From positions 84,032,976-84,096,975 of the forward strand of contig OZ024912.1 in NCBI GenBank assembly GCA_964017125.1: a stretch of 64,000 bases of DNA, in the 5' to 3' direction. Numbering within the stretch: position 1 is the first letter of the stretch; every line of letters starts with the position of its first letter. This document shows positions 61,805 through 64,000 of this stretch, one piece after another. This stretch comes from Flabesymbios commensalis (lineage: Eukaryota; Annelida; Polychaeta; Terebellida; Flabelligeridae). The translations under genes and the position numbers were made by a program. The notes beneath the pieces were generated by a model. The model was not told where the DNA came from. It worked only from the letters and a program-made list of their open reading frames with translations, and searched no databases.

Positions 61805-62114
61805 CGGAATGGGGTATTGATGTTCAGTCTCCCAGCTACTTCACCGGCTTTCATCATCAACTGGTGACGTGTGAGTCCAAATCCTTGGTCTGCCAGGTTG
61901 AGCACCTTCGTAACCACGTCCGGGGGAAGCACTGACTTCCGGCCAGGTTTATTTACACTTTTTCCACTCGTATGGTCACTGATTGTAGACCTTGGAATGC
62001 TAAATCGTGCCGCAGCTTTCCTGAGGCTCAAGCTGCCTGCCCCAACCAAACGCACTGCCTCTTCTGAGCCTCGTCATCATAGCGACTGTCGATTTGTTTA
62101 CTTTTATGTGGCAT
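61805..62114 (-). pseudogene. pogo-like transposase, N-terminal HTH DNA-binding part
   Basis: An ATG at 62,114 starts MPHKSKQIDSRYDDEA. After a one-base frame change comes an 84-codon frame with LRKAAARFSIPRSTISDH, then KPGRKSVLPPDVV and GFGLTRHQLM. This is the order of the psq/CENP-B-type HTH, the GRK linker and the second helical module of pogo-family transposases. It is on the same strand as the catalytic block and upstream of it, as expected. Confidence 0.75.
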
Positions 62115-62366
62115 TTCTGAAGTTTTACATGCTGCACCTAATTTACTCACCTAACTTTAAAAAAATGTTTACACGAACAGTTATATCTTTAGGCCACAGC
62201 TAGTTTACATTGAGCTTATATTGTAAATTATTATCATATTTATGCGATTTTATATAGAAAAAAATATTGCTTAAAATTTTAAGTAGACTGCAAAACCAGG
62301 TTGGTCTTCATTTTCTTATGCCTCCGCTTTAAAGGCTATCACCCCCCTTCCTGCCTTGAAAGATGT
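62115..62366. other. Upstream flank of the pogo-like relic
   Basis: No inverted terminal repeat or other feature could be identified. Confidence 0.5.
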
Positions 62367-62497
62367 ATTCCGAACGGAGGATATGGACAAAAAATAATAT
62401 TGTTTCTTGCTCCCCCCCCCTACTTTTTTGTTCAATTTTTTTTTAAACTCTATCTCCCCCCCCCCTGGCAAAAAATAATCAAATTGGCCTTGACCCA
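62367..62497 (-). repeat. C-rich dispersed repeat R3, copy 1
   Basis: ATTCCGAACGGAGGATATGG, a C run, TTTTTTGTTCAA, a second C run, TGGCAAAAAATAATC and AAATTGGCCTTGA occur in the same order at 63,272-63,393. Unknown class; the short frames across it are not genes. Confidence 0.7.
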
Positions 62498-62787
62498 CTG
62501 GCCTGACTATCCCCGCTTGTAAAGAAATGTAATCCAGAGAGGCTACTGCGTTAAATGAAAAAAAAGAAACTTAAAAATAAATATTTGATAAAACCCCCCA
62601 TGTGCCCACCCTGTCTGCATTTTTTTAATTAGCCTGGATCTTCCCCCCTTCCTGCCTCACCCTCCCTGTAACAAGTCGACTATTAACGTAATACGTATAA
62701 TATACTTAAAATTTTATAACATATATTTTGGCGTATTCACAGTAGCGGGCATTCACCGGTTCCCTATTTATCTTCGAGTACTTGACA
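62498..62787. other. Spacer with short C-rich runs
   Basis: Includes a poorer relative of R3 near 62,590-62,655 (CCCCCCATG...TTAGCCTGGATC). Nothing else was recognised. Confidence 0.5.
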
Positions 62788-63254
62788 TGTTAGGAAGCAA
62801 CTCAGCACTCGGGGATATTTTATTATGTTTCTGACCTTAGGTCACGTTTGGGTCCCACTTTCTGGATATTCGATATCTTGTGACCGAAATGTTGAAGGTA
62901 CGCCTGTCAAGGCGCTGCCTTATTACGGCGGACGCCGGGTAATCTGATCCACCCATGACGCCAGCAAGATGGCGCCGTGCGTCATTTGCTGACGTCAGGG
63001 TCTGGGCCGGGATATAAGCCCGTGTGCGAGTTGTGCGCGATCTGTCCTACTTCTACTTTTTTCTGGGCCTTATCACGGGTGGTTCCGTAAGTGTTATCGG
63101 GCCGAGCAATGCCGCTACTGTGAGAATGGCTATTTAACCAACATGTATATTCATCTGTGTTTTGGACTATTTAATCACCATTAAACTATTTAATCATGTA
63201 GAGTCGCTCGTTCCTGTTATATAAAGGACACAAGCCCACGAGCGGCTACCTACA
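62788..63254 (+). promoter_or_regulatory. Promoter-like block (YY1, CRE, TATA, donor site); gene promoter or possible solo LTR
   Basis: AAGATGGCGCC (62,966-62,976) is a YY1-type word, TGACGTCA (62,990-62,997) is a full CRE, and GATATAAGCC (63,011-63,020) is a TATA-like box about 15 bp further on. A strong donor, TTCC|GTAAGT, follows at 63,087. The block begins TGTTAGGAAG and ends CTACCTACA, so TG...CA ends of a 467 bp solo LTR are possible. The flanking five bases do not match, so no target duplication supports that reading. The alternative is the promoter and first exon of a gene lying to the right of the window. Confidence 0.4.
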
Positions 63255-63271
63255 CTCCCATTTGAAAAATA

Positions 63272-63393
63272 ATTCGGACGGGGGTTATAGAAAAAATAAT
63301 AATAATATACCTTGACCCCCCTACCGTTTTGTTCAACTTTGTTTAGAACCCCCCACAGCCCCTCTGGCAAAAAAATCAAATTGGCCTTGATCC
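63272..63393 (-). repeat. C-rich dispersed repeat R3, copy 2
   Basis: Ordered matches to 62,367-62,497, ending in AAATTGGCCTTGA and a long C run. It sits just after the promoter-like block. Confidence 0.7.
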
Positions 63394-64000
63394 CCCCCCC
63401 CCCAACCCCCCGCAAACAGCGCCGCGCGTTGAGGAGACTTCAATAGCTCTACAGGGTATTCCATAGGCCTATATCCCATCAAACACGAGAAAGACCGCGT
63501 ACTAGAAATTTTATTTAATTGTGTTGTTCTCTCGTCTGAGACCATCACTCAAACATTCCTATATCTGGGAGAATATCATATTGTAAAATTTGCTGTTCTA
63601 TTGTAAATTTTATTTATACCTGTAGGCCATATATAAGCCTATTCAATTTCACATCGCGCCATAACCGCCTACAAAGAAAATATAAATATATGAAAGACTA
63701 GTCTACATCTACAATATCGGGTACCAAACTGTTTTTCCGAAAATATTTTTTTATATATGTTTTCAATTCTTTTGGAATTTCGGAGCTTGAGTTCTCGGAA
63801 CTTGGAACCTCAAGTTCCCGGTACTTGGGAACTTGTCTTAAGGTATCCCGGGCGGATGAGCCAGCGGTCTGCCACAAAGGCCTACTCTATACCACAGGCC
63901 ACACTAAGTAATTGAGTTACGGTACTGGCCTACTGGGGATATCCTTCCAGATGTAGATCTGACTCCATCAGCATTTTTTAAGTATCATTGAATAATTATT
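63394..64000. other. Right end of window, no recognised gene
   Basis: A C/G-rich patch, then AT-rich sequence. Around 63,790-63,835 the words GAACTTGG, CAAGTTCCCGG and CTTGGGAACTTG form a small nest of inverted repeats. Confidence 0.5.

Larger units (their letters stand above)
58912..62114 (-). mobile_element. pogo/Tigger-like (Tc1/mariner superfamily) DNA transposon relic
   Basis: Minus-strand blocks occur in the expected order of a pogo-like transposase: HTH region (62,114-61,805), catalytic DDD region (60,333-59,395) and a basic, charged tail (59,394-58,912). A 1.47 kb gap sits between the HTH and the catalytic part. Outer ends with TA duplications and inverted repeats were not located. 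At least two stops and three frame changes are visible in the coding parts, so the copy is dead, but long recognisable stretches suggest moderate age. Confidence 0.75.

Noticed and set aside
62301-62522. Proline-rich frame with C runs
   Set aside because: Arises from homopolymer runs in the R3 repeat, which is repeated at 63,272.

Overview
The window looks like non-coding, repeat-dominated nuclear DNA of a eukaryote, probably a marine invertebrate. The signs are tRNA-derived SINE and LINE tails, MULE and pogo transposon relics, a Helentron/pearl-like element, intron-like signals, low gene density and many short TAGGCCTA-like words. The phylum cannot be fixed from sequence reading alone; an echinoderm, hemichordate or mollusc-like host would all fit. 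No intact host gene, tRNA, rRNA or CRISPR array was recognised.

Positions 1-44,558 are one head-to-tail macrosatellite of about 1,635 bp monomers: 27 monomers plus a 123 bp stub, running off the left edge of the window. Monomers fall into three classes, called alpha, beta and gamma here, and repeatedly form an alpha-beta-gamma trimer of about 4.9 kb (monomers 9-11, 14-16, 19-21, 24-26). Whole blocks have also been duplicated, and several monomers are mosaics, so unequal exchange and gene conversion are active or recent. One monomer carries a 321 bp dimeric tRNA-type SINE with a 15 bp target duplication. The last monomer is diverged and shortened and runs into a CR1/L2-like LINE 3' tail (44,559-44,688). 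This suggests the monomer grew out of an ORF1-only LINE copy.

Positions 44,690-53,770 are an intergenic mosaic: three fragments of one dispersed repeat family, a 120 bp repeat present three times, a 16 bp minisatellite, a cluster of TTCATGAA palindromes, short GTTGG...CCAAC palindromes, a MITE with 14 bp inverted ends, and a fragment of a His-Me finger (zinc-binding-loop, I-PpoI-like) endonuclease gene at 50,959-51,219.

Positions 53,770-62,120 hold three transposon fossils. They are a broken Mutator-like transposase on the minus strand (53,776-55,483), a HINE/pearl-like element with about ten 161 bp tandem units (56,121-57,924), and a pogo/Tigger-like transposase on the minus strand (58,912-62,114). 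The pogo relic still shows its HTH and DDD residues and is split by a 1.47 kb intron or insertion. The right end (62,120-64,000) has C-rich repeats and a TATA/CRE/YY1-type promoter-like block that could be a gene promoter or a solo LTR.
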